Source: Cephalotus follicularis
Taxonomy: Eukaryota > Streptophyta > Magnoliopsida > Oxalidales > Cephalotaceae
Length of the DNA: 64,000 nucleotides
Assembly (NCBI GenBank): GCA_001972305.1
Contig: BDDD01001804.1
Location: 155,100 to 219,099 of the forward strand
Direction: 5' to 3'
Part shown: piece after piece, positions 22,326-32,806 of the stretch
Layout of the letters: each line of letters opens with the position of its first letter
Position numbering within the stretch: the stretch's first letter is position 1
Notes under the pieces: model-generated
The model's database searches: none
Told to the model about the DNA's origin: nothing
What the model saw: the letters and a program-made list of their open reading frames with translations, nothing else
Position numbers and translations under genes: made by a program

Positions 22326-22983
22326 TGCCACATGTCATCACATGACATCTCTACCTCACCAATTTCTAACGCTAGCCGACCGTAACCCTTAAAAAATTAG
22401 TCAAGATTAAGTCATACATAATCAAGATATTTTTGTGACCAAGAAATTCAACTCTTATCCATTAGGTCAAAAATTACACTATTATAAACTTTTATAAAAT
22501 CATGACCTTATCATCTCATAATTGAGTCATCTTGTTTGTCCAAGGGGGAGACCTTGACATCTCCATTAATGGAGTCGGCCATGGAGGTGGAGGTGGTGGC
22601 CAAAGGTGGTTAGTAGTGGTCGTGGTGGTGGTGAAAACTTCCAACACAAAAAATGTTCATTGTTACCTTCAAAACTTTTTTAAAGAAATCAATTTTTATA
22701 GAACTAACCCAGCACCACTTTGTACACCATCAAACCCAAAAATTCAAGAGATCATAGGGAGGAGATATTGTGGTTATAAGATCAAAATTCAAGAACATAA
22801 AATGATCACCAAATCCCACTCATTACAACCATGACATTAAATTCAATTTTCAAACAGCTTTGAACAATAATTTTGCCACAATTTCCAAGTAACCCTAGCA
22901 TCCAATTCAGCCCTTAACTACAAAGAAAACTCAATAATTACAAGCAAATAAGATCACTAAAATAACTTACAAGCATCAATTAA

Positions 22984-22995
22984 TCTCTGATACCA
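22984..22995 (-). other. Co1 primer binding site
   Basis: Minus strand TGGTATCAGAGA, the initiator-Met tRNA type, two bases inside the LTR end at 22998. Confidence 0.9.
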
Positions 22996-22997
22996 TT

Positions 22998-23929
22998 TGT
23001 TGGAATGGTAATGAAAAAAACCCTAATTGTAATTTTGAGTAGAATGTAAAGTAGATTTCAAAAAAAAAATCTTTACAAAACTAATCCTTTCCAAGGATCA
23101 TTGATGCTTAAGTAGGTTGTTTACATACATTAGAAACTATTTCTAACATTAGAAGAAAAGTTAAAATCACATGATGGAGCCACTCCTTCGTTCTAGTTCC
23201 TCTGGGTTCCAAGTTTGCCTCCAAGTGTAGGATGGCCTCTAAAATGGTCCACACCAAATTGATCTCCTTCTTTTCTTCCAGTTACAAGCCTTAGGATGCA
23301 AGAGGAACTCTTTCTCTCTATTTCTCTAGGTCGGCCGAACTTGGAAGAAGTTAGAAGTGTGTCTATTTGTCTTACTCTCTTATTTTATATCTTATGCTAG
23401 TAAGTCCAAAAATAAGATGATAACATTAAGCATAAAAATCTTAGCATTACTTAACAATTAAGTATTTGACTAAGTCAAGACTTTAACCTAGTGATGGCCG
23501 AATTTTTCATCATCTCATGGTTTAATTCATATGCTTCACACTTAGTATTGGAGATCAACACATGTATTGTGTGTGACTCTTTAGGTTCATTATTACGTTG
23601 GCCATAAAATTAAATTGTAATTTTGGCAATCAATCAATTAAACATTTTTTATTACATGAAAACATTTTAATTGTATTCCTAATTAAAACTATTTTAATTC
23701 TCTTTCATCCGATATAGTTTATCAAGCTGTATCAAGCATTCTACTGATCAACATTGACATCTAGCAATGCATACTGACCCCCAGGTAATATGAATTTTCC
23801 TTGAATCATAAAATGTAGTTTTGTGCACGTTTAATTCTTCCATCGTCAATGCTCTAATTAAATCTAGGGTATGGATTACGTCAAACTCTAATAGCTTTAT
23901 TAATAGGTACCATGATATAATGTCATTGG
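22998..23929 (-). repeat. Co1 5' LTR, proximal part
   Basis: Starts TGTTGGAATGG next to the PBS and matches 12909-13887 up to the target ATTGG (23925-23929), where sG-A begins. The rest of this LTR is at 39034-39777. Confidence 0.92.
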
Positions 23930-24769
23930 TGTAATGACCCGTGTTAATTTTGGACAAATTAGCATTTGGGCCTTTGGGAAATATTTCTTTTCCTTAGGTT
24001 GGTTCGGTTTTGGCTTATCTTTGGTAAGGCCCAATGTGGTAAGTTATGAGATAAAGGAGATATTTGTTGACTTTACCTTGGGAAGCCCAAAACTTTTTGA
24101 GGAAGCTTGGAAGTTGGTGTGCTTTCGGCTGAAGATAGTGATAGTTGTTGTTTCTGTCAGTTCACGTTGGAGGAAGTGTTTTTTCTTGTGAGCTTTTCTT
24201 TCCTTTCTTCTTCATTTTCTCTGTAGGAAGTCTAGAGGAGGGGTGAATAGACTTATAAAAATTAACTAGCAAAAATATCACAATCAATTTAAATTCAATC
24301 ACACAAATGCGGAAATATAAAGAGTGTAGGGTTGAGAGAGATTGCAAACAGATGTATAGTGGTTCAGCAAACCGCCTACGTCCACTCCCTAAGGCCTCCC
24401 CTTGAGTATTTCACTAGGTATGCCCCAATCTGGGCTTGAAACTCCAACCGAGCTTCAACAACCTTCGCTCCAACCAAGCGAATATAAATTTGCTCCAACC
24501 AAGCAAAACAAGAGACAACCTCTCTTGTTTATGTGTGAAAGTACTGTTTAAAGATTACAAATTCGTAATGAATTTGTTTACAATTTCGCTCAATTTGAAC
24601 AAAGCTCTTAGTGTATAGAAAATGTAAATTACGAAGGCTTTGTAATGTGAGGGATAGCTTTGATATGATCTCTTTTGATGTTTTGAAAGCTTGGAATTGT
24701 GTTTGAGTTGACTATAATGAATGTTCACTTTGATTGCAAGAGATGCCCCCAAGAATGCTCCACTTTGGC

Positions 24770-24776
24770 ATTTATA
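24770..24776 (-). promoter_or_regulatory. TATA box of Co3 3' LTR
   Basis: Minus strand TATAAAT, 45 bp on the transcribed side of the nearest palindrome unit (core 24821). Same arrangement as in the 5' LTR. Confidence 0.65.
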
Positions 24777-24816
24777 CTTGTGCTCCAACGGATCAATTTT
24801 TGAAGTTCAGTTATAA

Positions 24817-25250
24817 TCCAGTCGGCTGGATTTATATGGCAGTCAGCTGGATTTGATGGCGCGTATTTTGAATATAGCCGTTGGTGATGGACAGTCGGCT
24901 GCTTCCTCTGGGCAGTCGGCTGGTAGACCTGGCAGTCGACTGGTGCTCTGTTCCAGTCGGCTATTGGTGCTAGAAATGGAGTTTTCAGAAGTCACTGCCT
25001 GAAATTGCACAAATGTGGACAGTCGGCTGGATTCACTGGCAGTTGACTGGATCCCCTGGCAGTCAACTGGTACCCTGGTTCAGTCGGCTGTCTTGGCCTG
25101 GCAGTCGACTTCTCCCCTGTGGCAGTCGATTGGATCATGTGTTCCTGCAGTTTCTGGACTTGTTTGAAGAACCAGTCGGCTACTCAACTCATGGCAGTCG
25201 ACTACTCATCCTTGGCAGTCGGCTGGATTTTTTGGCAGTCTGCTGGATTG
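24817..25250. repeat. Phased palindrome array in Co3 3' LTR (16 units)
   Basis: Sixteen CAGTCGACTG-type units. Cores at 24821, 24842, 24894, 24915, 24935, 24956, 25022, 25042, 25062, 25083, 25104, 25125, 25175, 25197, 25218 and 25238. Within the four groups every spacing is 20, 21 or 22 bp. Spacers are unrelated in sequence. Variants include GTCGGC, GTCAGC, GTTGAC, GTCAAC and GTCGAT; several fit loss of the central CpG. On the sense (minus) strand the GTCGGC units read CAGCCGACTG and so contain RCCGAC. Confidence 0.92.
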
Positions 25251-25409
25251 CCCTGTACGTGCAGAAATAGCCTTGGCACAACTTTGGACACAAAATCAAG
25301 TGAGTATATGAAGTTGTAACTCAGAGAATTATGCATACAAGTGTTATACGTTTGTTAATCATCAAAATAACATATGTTAATACAATTAACGGGGTGGCAA
25401 AGGCTAACA

Positions 25410-25424
25410 ATCTACCCCTTTTTG
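25410..25424 (-). other. Co3 polypurine tract
   Basis: Plus-strand ATCTACCCCTTTTTG next to the 3' LTR; the minus strand is an AAAAAGGGGTAG run, the position expected for plus-strand priming. Confidence 0.8.
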
Positions 25425-26159
25425 ATGATTGACAAAACATGCTCATTTTGCATAAAGTCTTGTCAAACTAACCATTTTTAGTTCCAAAGTTCAATATTGT
25501 CAATTTTATCTTAACCATTGCATATGGCATATCAAAATACACTTACTCAACATAATATTTTCAATGAATATCCATTTTGAACAAAATATGCAACTTTAAC
25601 AATATAGTCATTATACATGCAACTTCAATAACATTATGCAACTTCAATGCAACCTTAATAACATTTATAAACCTTATGCAATACAACATCTCTTCCCCTT
25701 TATGCAATTTCCCCCAAATGCAAGTACAATCATATCTCCCTAATGCAAATGCTACTTTCAACATATTTATGCAACTTCTCCAAACATTGTTATTTGTTAT
25801 TTCTCTCTCCCATCATGCAATGCAAAATGTATTTCTCCCCCTTTTTGTCAAACAACAAAAAGAGTAACGGAAGCTCCCCCTCAATCAAAGCACGGATTGA
25901 AGAGCTCCCCCTCAACATATGCATACATATTCAATTAAGTAGAGAAGCAATGAAGTACACAATTATATAAATCACATTCATTCAACATAAGACAATAGAG
26001 ATTGAGACACATTGCCATTAAACACTCAAAAACATCAAGTACATTAACCAACACAAATTGTCTTTTACATAATTCATCAACAATTGAAGAAAGACATTAC
26101 AAATTCAAAGTTCACCAATACAATGAAAACATGAGAATGCAACTAATGTAGCTCAAGAT
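25425..26159 (-). other. Co3 3' untranslated region with extra PPT-like runs
   Basis: No coding similarity. On the minus strand it holds several purine runs resembling the true PPT: near 25690, 25710, 25832 (AAAAAGGGGGAG), 25873 (GAGGGGGAGCT) and 25904 (GAGGGGGAGCT). Repeated PPT-like tracts upstream of the 3' LTR are a known trait of SIRE-type elements. Many ATGCAAC(T)TTCAA-like short repeats fill the rest. Confidence 0.7.
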
Positions 26160-27495
26160 TGTCACACCCCGTTTTTCGGTTCCATCATTAGACAAGCATA
26201 TATAGTGATATCAGTATTAAACATATATTCCAGCATTTTGTTTAACAGAATATAACAATGTGCGGAATCGGTCAATACACCGAAATACAAATTACAAGCC
26301 ATCCGCACGCATCCCATACTACGTGCGGGTACAATTCAAACATAATCCTTAACATAAGGAAATACAACATAAACGAGATATGAATTGTTCCTTTCATTAC
26401 AATACATCAAAGAAATAACAACCTTGAAACGACAAGCGAGAAGCTCTCCAAAGCTTCAGCAGCAGTCTCCGAACGTCCTTGCTCAATCTGTAATTGTAGG
26501 GGTTAGCCGTTGTCCTCACTTGGCTAAGTTGGAAGATAAAGTATGCTGAGGAATATATGAATGCAACATGTATGACAGTTTATATAAAAATATCAGTTCA
26601 GTGAGCCATTATATAAGAAAACATGCCAAGTGGCCTTAAACAGTACATATGCAAAGATACCGCACAAGGGTACAATCAATTCATTCAGTGGTTGGGTGTC
26701 ACATGTCGCTAACTCCTAGCACCAACTGTGCACCACCTAACTATCACCCTATACACCGAGGATGATAGAACAGGTAACATTTACTACCGGCGTTGGCGGG
26801 TAGTTTAACAGTAATTTCGGCAATTGCAGACAGTGGGGTGATACTCTGGCCAACTCCTGGCACCCAGGATCACATCCATAATCAGTGATATCCTCCATCA
26901 CTAACTACGGCAGTAGCATAGACAATCAATTCAATCAGTACAATCAGTAATAATATTACATATATAATCAATATGCAATATTAAGGTGTTTTCTTTAGAA
27001 ACATATAACATTTCAGTAATCGTACATCTCATGTGAGGAAACGATATCAGTACAGTGGTGGTTTCCAATTCGGAAACAAAACAGTAGGTGCCTCTCATAT
27101 TGGAGGAAATCAGTGGTACCTTTAAACAATAAGTGTTCCTTTGAAATGGATAGTAAATATCATAATTTTGGTACAAAGCCCATAAATGGTTTCAATCTTT
27201 AAATTATCAGTGGTAATGGTGTTAATAGCACCAAACAGTATCTACTAACATAAGTAGCATATTCAGTAACATTGATCAAAACAGTAGTTTTTGTAACTAA
27301 TAGTTTTCACTTGAAATGGTGTTTAAAACCATAAAATTGTGCATATAGCACATAGTTTCATTCGATCAGTGAAATATCAGTAGGAATGATGTTAAATAAC
27401 ATCAAACAGTACATACTATATGATAGTAGCATATACAAATCAATAGCAATGCAAAACGATAGCAATTCAATCAGTTGTTATGTAATTTCTGCCCA

Positions 27496-27612
27496 GACAG
27501 TCGACTGCCCTCAAGAACTAGTCGGCTGTTGGGTTGTGTAGTCGACTACCAGGCTTTGCCAGTAGACTGGATCAATTGTGTAGTCGACTGTTTTCAATGC
27601 CAGTCGACTGTT
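27496..27612. repeat. Phased palindrome array, sG-B cluster 1
   Basis: Six units with cores at 27500, 27521, 27541, 27562, 27583 and 27603, i.e. spacings 21, 20, 21, 21, 20. Four read AGTCGACT, one GTCGGC, one GTAGAC. Uninterrupted and very regular. Confidence 0.93.
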
Positions 27613-28499
27613 TTTGCCCAGAAATGCAGGCAGAACAGTGTATGTGTAGTACGATTTCAATACAAATCAGTTCAATGCAAGTAGAAATTAACATACATGA
27701 AATGCATGAACATATCATCCAAAACATAACACTACCCCTACCTCAGATGCTATCCCAAGATCAATTGTAGGTGATCTTTCTCTTCAAAGCTTCCAAAGCC
27801 TTTTCCAAGCTTCCATCAACAATTCTTTTAGTCTCAGTAGGTTCAATCTATACATACATGTTTATGGATACATGCAACAGTAACAGTAGATTCAGTAAAC
27901 ACTTATAGCCATTCCAATCAATAGCTTAAGTCATTAGTTCATTACCTTATATCAACTCCCTTTTTTACCACACCTTATGCCCTTTTCAATTATATCAATC
28001 CATTATCTCTTAAGTGGCCAGTAGATGTGTTTGTATATCCATAAGAAATTCAGTAGCTTATTATGTAACTAACAACAGCTTACTAATCAATTTTAGAGGT
28101 TACATATCCATTCCCTTGAACTAATGTGCCATATTTCATATCCATTCATAATTCTTAGAAGATGCTAATAATAACCATAATAATAGAAGATTAAGCATTC
28201 TTCTAGATACCTTACTGTTGGATTACAACAACACAAGGAGTTCGAATTTGAACTTACCAGGAAAGTCCCCAAGCTTGGCTCTCTTGTTCACTCACTCTTG
28301 GAGTCTCAAACTTCAAGCATGCAAATTCCAATTCTCCAGTAGTTCCTCAATCTTTAGTGTTTCTGGCATTCACCCTCATCTTATGCACAGCTGATATAGG
28401 CTCAGGAGTGTTTAATTTTGCCAGAGTCCTTTACACTAACAATTTCCTTTCTTCTCCCCTTCACATGCCTTTGTTTCTTACTCATTTCTCCTTTCAATG

Positions 28500-28513
28500 T
28501 TGCAGGTGGCAGG
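28500..28513. promoter_or_regulatory. Conserved LTR block TTGCAGGTGGCAGG (sG-B)
   Basis: Identical to the blocks in both Gy1 LTRs although most surrounding sequence differs. It follows a pyrimidine-rich run. Confidence 0.45.
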
Positions 28514-28649
28514 TCTGCAAGATGCAGAGCACATACAAGCATGTCTTTGCATGTTCTGGCAGTTTGTGTCGCCTCCCAACACTTGTCCCTTCATGCAAAG
28601 CCCCGTCATTCAGCTTACAGGCATGCACAGACACCTGTTCTGTCACAAT

Positions 28650-28732
28650 TCTAGTCGACTGCCTCATGTGTCCAGTCGACTGCCATACCACGAATCAACC
28701 CAGTCGACTGTTGCCCTGTGACAGTCGACTGT
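28650..28732. repeat. Phased palindrome array, sG-B cluster 2
   Basis: Four AGTCGACT units with cores at 28654, 28675, 28703 and 28724 (spacings 21, 28, 21). All four cores are intact GTCGAC. Confidence 0.9.
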
Positions 28733-28903
28733 GGAGGCTGATTGAATAAACTTACTTAGGTCATTTAACCCATTTACATATTAACTCATTCTTGGCATAC
28801 AAGTAAGGCATATAACACATTAACTGGACAATTAATTCAATTAAAATGTATATTTTATTTCAATAATTGGATCAATATACATGAATTGAAATTGCGGTTA
28901 TTA

Positions 28904-30079
28904 CAAAGATGAATCGGGAGGAGGGTGTTGAGGGAATGCATTCTGAAACATTTGAATGAGATTGGCTTGTCCCTGAATGATAGTGGCTTGACCCTCACAA
29001 AACTGGTCCATTCTCCCTTTGAGGTACTCAATGTTGGCTTGATCTAAGTCCATCCTAGCCTGAAGAGACTCCAGGGTAGGTCTGCTGCTGCTGCTGCTCG
29101 TTCTGACATGTGCTCTCATCTCAAACTGTTAAGCATCATCCTCATCGTCATCCTCATCATCACCAGCTCTAACATTAGCTTGTTCTCTCATTTGCTCTCT
29201 TCCCCCACCTTGTAACTTAACCCACACTCTATCCTCAAAATGAATATTACAAAGTTTAAGCCCAAACTTATTAATCAACTGCTTATGAGATGGTTTGACA
29301 TACTGCTCATCATCAGGAATGTTAAGGTTTAGAGATTCGAAAATCCTACTCAAAAGCATAGGATAAGGAGTATGATTGGGTCTAGATAACAAGTGATTGA
29401 CTATTAGGTAGGGAAGGTTCACGGGAGTTCCATTTTTAACACAAGCTATGAATTTAAGGTCTCGCTCCGAAGGAAGAGTGTGCGAGCCTTCTCTTGGTAG
29501 GAATGTGTTTGTGACAAGTAAAAGGATAATCGTAGTGGCAATAGGTAGATGGCTACTAGTCACATTCATAATTGGGTTAACATTGGGTTGTTCCAAGAAA
29601 ATCCCTAAGGCTTCCATTTTTCCAACACCATTAAAATGTGTTATTCCGGAATTGGGAATTCCTAGGGTTTCAGCAATCAATTCAGGAGTTATGGATATGG
29701 GATTGCCTAGGACAAAAGAATTAGCAACGCAAGAGGTTGAGCTATCAAGATTGGCATAAAACAACTTGACTAGTCTAGGGTAAATGACATGTGATGAGCA
29801 AAGATAGTCAAACCAACCCATTCCTTCTAACCAAGTGATAACAATAGCTAGATTACTAACTAAAACATCTCTAGTTAACCATTTTTCAAAATGTAACTTC
29901 ACAAAGCTAAAAACGGAATTATACCGAATTTCTTTCTCTTTGGAGAGAAAGAGGTTGTTGTCGTAGTCCAATTCCGCTTGTGAAGCCCTTGGTTTCCTAG
30001 AAGCCATGCTCTTTTGTCTTTTTGGTGCCGTTTGAGTCGAATACAGGTCGAAATTGAGAGATTTTAGGGTTTTGGGCAT
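28904..30079 (-). pseudogene. Co3 third ORF (plant transposon-protein-like, env position)
   Basis: Main open part is 29129-30079; the methionine at 30079 (MPKTLKSLNFDLYS) is preferred over the upstream one at 30259, whose first 60 residues only translate the palindrome spacer. Conserved-looking blocks are WLTRDVLVSNLAIVITWLEG, RLVKLFYANLDSS, VLGNPISITPELIAETLGIP and FESLNLNIPDDE. They resemble the family catalogued as putative plant transposon protein (Transposase_32-like), assigned from memory. An acidic DDEDDDEDDA tail follows, then a TAA at 29129. The same frame then continues for 72 residues of likely coiled coil. sG-B ends the frame. Function unknown; this position has been called env-like in SIRE elements. 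Confidence 0.75.
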
Positions 30080-30145
30080 TTTAGAATTGGGAGAGAAGTG
30101 AGAGAGCAGATGGGAATTCGGGTTTAAAACCCTGATTCCCGCACT

Positions 30146-30220
30146 TCCAGTCGACTGGGCCTTTAATGCCAGTCGACTGGATGGCAGGGAGTCGACTGGA
30201 CAAATTGTCCAGTCGGCTGT
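30146..30220. repeat. Palindrome array between Co3 pol and third ORF
   Basis: Four units, cores 30150, 30172, 30191 and 30212 (spacings 22, 19, 21). Three read AGTCGACTGG and one AGTCGGCTG. It lies about 70 bp upstream of the preferred third-ORF start, outside any LTR, so it is not there merely because LTRs are repeated. Confidence 0.9.
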
Positions 30221-30436
30221 TTTCTGCAGAATTTGGAAATGCAGAAAATGCCAATCCAAATTGTTTTACAAACCTTTGGTTAACTATTATGGACTAATAG
30301 CAACCTAGGTACATGAGCTAATTTAAGTTATTGAGTTAAAAACTCAATGTTTAATGCATGATGATCTTTGAAAAACATTTTTCAACCAATTCAATCAAAA
30401 ATTAACAAAGCATCACAATTGCACATATATTGAGAG

Positions 30437-32287
30437 TTAGGAGGGATTTTGCATACCTAGCTCCCTTCGCAATGTGCAAAATCTTTCATTGCCCAGTGGC
30501 TTTGTGAATATATCTGCAACTTGGTTCAAGGTGTCAATATATTCAAGAAAAATATCACCTTTTTCAACATGGTCTCTAAGAAAGTGATGTCTAATCTCAA
30601 TGTGCTTAGACTTAGAGTGTTGAACAGGATTTTTGCTTAAATTGATAGCACTTGTATTATCACATTTTATGCAAACATTGCTAATACTAATGCCGAAGTC
30701 ACAAAGTTGTTGCTTTAGCCACAAGACTTGTGCACAACAACTTCCCGCCGCTACATATTCGGCTTCGGTGGTTGATAGAGCTACACTATTTTGTTTCTTG
30801 GAAAACCAAGACACTAAAGAATTGCCAAGGAATTGGCAAGTGCCACTAGTGCTCTTTCTATCAAGCTTACAACCACCATAATCGGTATCGTAATAGGCAT
30901 GCAAATTAAACAATGAATCATTCGAATAAAACAATCCTAATAGAGGTGTGTATGCAAGATATCTAAAGATTCGCTTAACCGCAATTAAGTGAGATTCTTT
31001 AGGTGATGATTGATACCTAGCACATAGACATACACTAAACATTATGTCCGGTCTACTAGCGGTAAGGTAAAAGAGTGATCCTATCATGCTTCTATATAAT
31101 TTTTGATCTAATTCCTTACCATTTTCATCCTTGTCAAGTTTGGTTGTTATGCTCATTGGAGTCTTGCAAGGCTTTGAGTGTTCCATTCCAAATCGCTTGA
31201 GTAAGTCCTTTGTATATTTGGATTGGTTGATGAAAGTGCCTTCATTTCCTTGTTGGATTTGAAATCCAAGGAAATACTTGAGTTCTCCCATCATACTCAT
31301 CTCGAATTCACCTTGCATAGTGTTAGCAAACTCAACGCAAAGAGAATCGTTAGTAGAACTAAATATAATGTCATCTACATATATTTGTACAATAAGAATA
31401 TCATCAAGTTTAGTTTTTACAAAAAGTGTTTTATCAACTAAACCTCTTTTAAAATCATTTTCCAAGAGAAATTGTGAAAGCCTTTCATACCAAGCTCTTG
31501 GTGCTTGCTTTAAGCCATAAAGTGCTTTAGACAATTTAAAAACATGATCGGGAAAATGCATATTTTCAAATCCCGGAGGTTGTTGAACATAAACTTTCTC
31601 ATTTATAATGCCATTTAAAAATGCACTTTTGACATCCATTTGATGCAATTTAAAACCTTTAAAACAAGCAAAGGCCATTAACAATCTAATAGCTTCTAGT
31701 CTAGCTACGGGAGCAAAGGTTTCATCATAGTCAATGCCTTCCTCTTGACTATAACCTTGTGCGACCAATCTAGCCTTATTTCTAATAACCAACCCATTTT
31801 CATTCATTTTATTTCTAAAAATCCATTTAGTTCCAATTATGGATTGATTTTTAGGCCTAGGAACTAATGACCAAACATTGCTTTTGTCAAATTGGTTTAG
31901 TTCCTCTTGCATAGCCACAATCCAACAATCATCATTTAAAGCATCAAAAATATTTTTGGGTTCGATATTGGAAATAAAACCTACATTATCACAATACTCC
32001 CTAAGAGCGGAATGAGTTCTTACCCCCTCGGTAGGATTACCGATTACCTCGTTGTCTTTTACGTACTCTCTTTCTCTTTTTGCTATTAGCTCCTTGGTGA
32101 CTTGAGTTTGTTGAATTTCTTCTTCATGTGCACCTTCTCCTTCCATCTTGTCAATTTTGACATCTTCTTTAGAGATGTCCACGCCTTCCATTTGCTCCAA
32201 AATACCTACATCATCAACAATATCTCCCTTTCTCGGAGCACTATTAGACTCTTCAAATAAAACATGAATAGACTCTTCAATAATCAA
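30437..32287 (-). CDS. Co3 pol: reverse transcriptase and RNase H (open C-terminal part)
   Basis: A 616-residue open frame. RT covers about residues 139-380: VWSLVPRPKNQSIIGTKWIF, KARLVAQGYSQEEGIDYDET, HQMDVKSAFLNG (D218) and QIYVDDIIFS (YVDD 303-306). RNase H follows with YYDTDYGG (about 467-470), STTEAEYVAAG (E508) and IKCDNTSAIN (D543). It ends FCTLRRELGMQNPS, the normal SIRE-like pol end. All catalytic residues are present. The M at 32287 is only the first methionine after a TGA at 32306-32308; the same frame extends upstream through two more stops to integrase and protease. It is the longest intact coding stretch in the window. Confidence 0.93.
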   Translation of the reverse strand: MIIEESIHVLFEESNSAPRKGDIVDDVGILEQMEGVDISKEDVKIDKMEGEGAHEEEIQQTQVTKELIAKREREYVKDNEVIGNPTEGVRTHSALREYCDNVGFISNIEPKNIFDALNDDCWIVAMQEELNQFDKSNVWSLVPRPKNQSIIGTKWIFRNKMNENGLVIRNKARLVAQGYSQEEGIDYDETFAPVARLEAIRLLMAFACFKGFKLHQMDVKSAFLNGIINEKVYVQQPPGFENMHFPDHVFKLSKALYGLKQAPRAWYERLSQFLLENDFKRGLVDKTLFVKTKLDDILIVQIYVDDIIFSSTNDSLCVEFANTMQGEFEMSMMGELKYFLGFQIQQGNEGTFINQSKYTKDLLKRFGMEHSKPCKTPMSITTKLDKDENGKELDQKLYRSMIGSLFYLTASRPDIMFSVCLCARYQSSPKESHLIAVKRIFRYLAYTPLLGLFYSNDSLFNLHAYYDTDYGGCKLDRKSTSGTCQFLGNSLVSWFSKKQNSVALSTTEAEYVAAGSCCAQVLWLKQQLCDFGISISNVCIKCDNTSAINLSKNPVQHSKSKHIEIRHHFLRDHVEKGDIFLEYIDTLNQVADIFTKPLGNERFCTLRRELGMQNPS

Positions 32288-32806
32288 AGTCCTTTTATTA
32301 AATACTCAATATGCCTTAGAATTTAAAGAGTAGCCTAGAAATATTCCTTCATCACTTTTGGCATCAAATTTTCCAAGATTGTCTTTCCCATTGTTTAAAA
32401 TGAAAACTTTGCAACCAAAAGGTCTCAAGTGACTAACACTTGGTTTTCTATCGTTAAAGAGTTCATATGGGGTTTTCTTCAAAATAGATCAAATCATGAC
32501 TCTATTTATTATGTAACATGCGGTGTTCACGGCTTCCACCCAAAAATATTTTGGCAAATTATTTTCACACAACATGGTTCTCCCCATTTCTTCTATGGTT
32601 CTATTCCTCCTTTCAACAACACCATTTTGTTGAGGAGTTCTAGGAGCCGAGAAGTTATGGTGAATACCTAGTTCATTACAAAAGTTTTCAAAACCAAGAT
32701 TTTCAAATTCTTTGTCGTGATCACTACGTGTGCTAACAATAGATAGACTCTTTTCATTTTGAATTCGTCTACCAAATTTAACAAAGGAATCTAAGGCATC
32801 ACTCTT
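32288..32806 (-). pseudogene. Co3 integrase, C-terminal half
   Basis: Same frame as its neighbours but interrupted by a TGA at 32489-32491 and one at 32306-32308, both explained by CGA to TGA. Readable blocks include APRTPQQNGVVERRNRTIEE (catalytic glutamate region), TACYIINRV and RPFGCKVFILNNGKDNLGKF. This is the end of the rve core plus the linker to RT. Confidence 0.85.

Larger units (their letters stand above)
20675..22983 (-). other. Co1 untranslated leader (5' LTR to gag)
   Basis: 2.3 kb between the PBS and the first recognisable gag codons, without coding similarity. It holds three copies of a small stem-loop motif (21027-21334), a cluster of telomere-like inverted repeats (22046-22325) and a GGT-rich patch near 22575-22635. 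Long leaders occur in some copia lineages, but a decayed insertion cannot be excluded. Confidence 0.6.
24222..25409 (-). repeat. Co3 3' LTR
   Basis: 1188 bp; matches 35305-36471 throughout with scattered substitutions. It is bordered on the right by the polypurine tract. It carries one palindrome unit more than the other copy. Confidence 0.95.
26160..28905 (-). mobile_element. sG-B: solo gypsy LTR inside Co3
   Basis: 2746 bp, TGTCACACCCCG to GGTTATTACA on the plus strand (minus orientation), with perfect duplication AAGAT at 26155-26159 and 28906-28910. Related to, but clearly different from, the Gy1 LTR. It contains two palindrome clusters (27496-27612 and 28650-28732) and the TTGCAGGTGGCAGG block. 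The insertion point lies in the stop codon of the Co3 third ORF. Confidence 0.95.

Noticed and set aside
27496-27612. Regularly spaced short palindromic repeats that look CRISPR-like
   Set aside because: The unit is only 8-10 bp, the step is about 21 bp, and the arrays lie in plant LTRs with no cas genes. They cannot be CRISPR arrays.
28357-28749. 130-residue plus-strand frame in sG-B
   Set aside because: Antisense to the LTR and partly a translation of palindrome units. Similar frames appear at other arrays (25013-25270, 27475-27684, 36095-36373).
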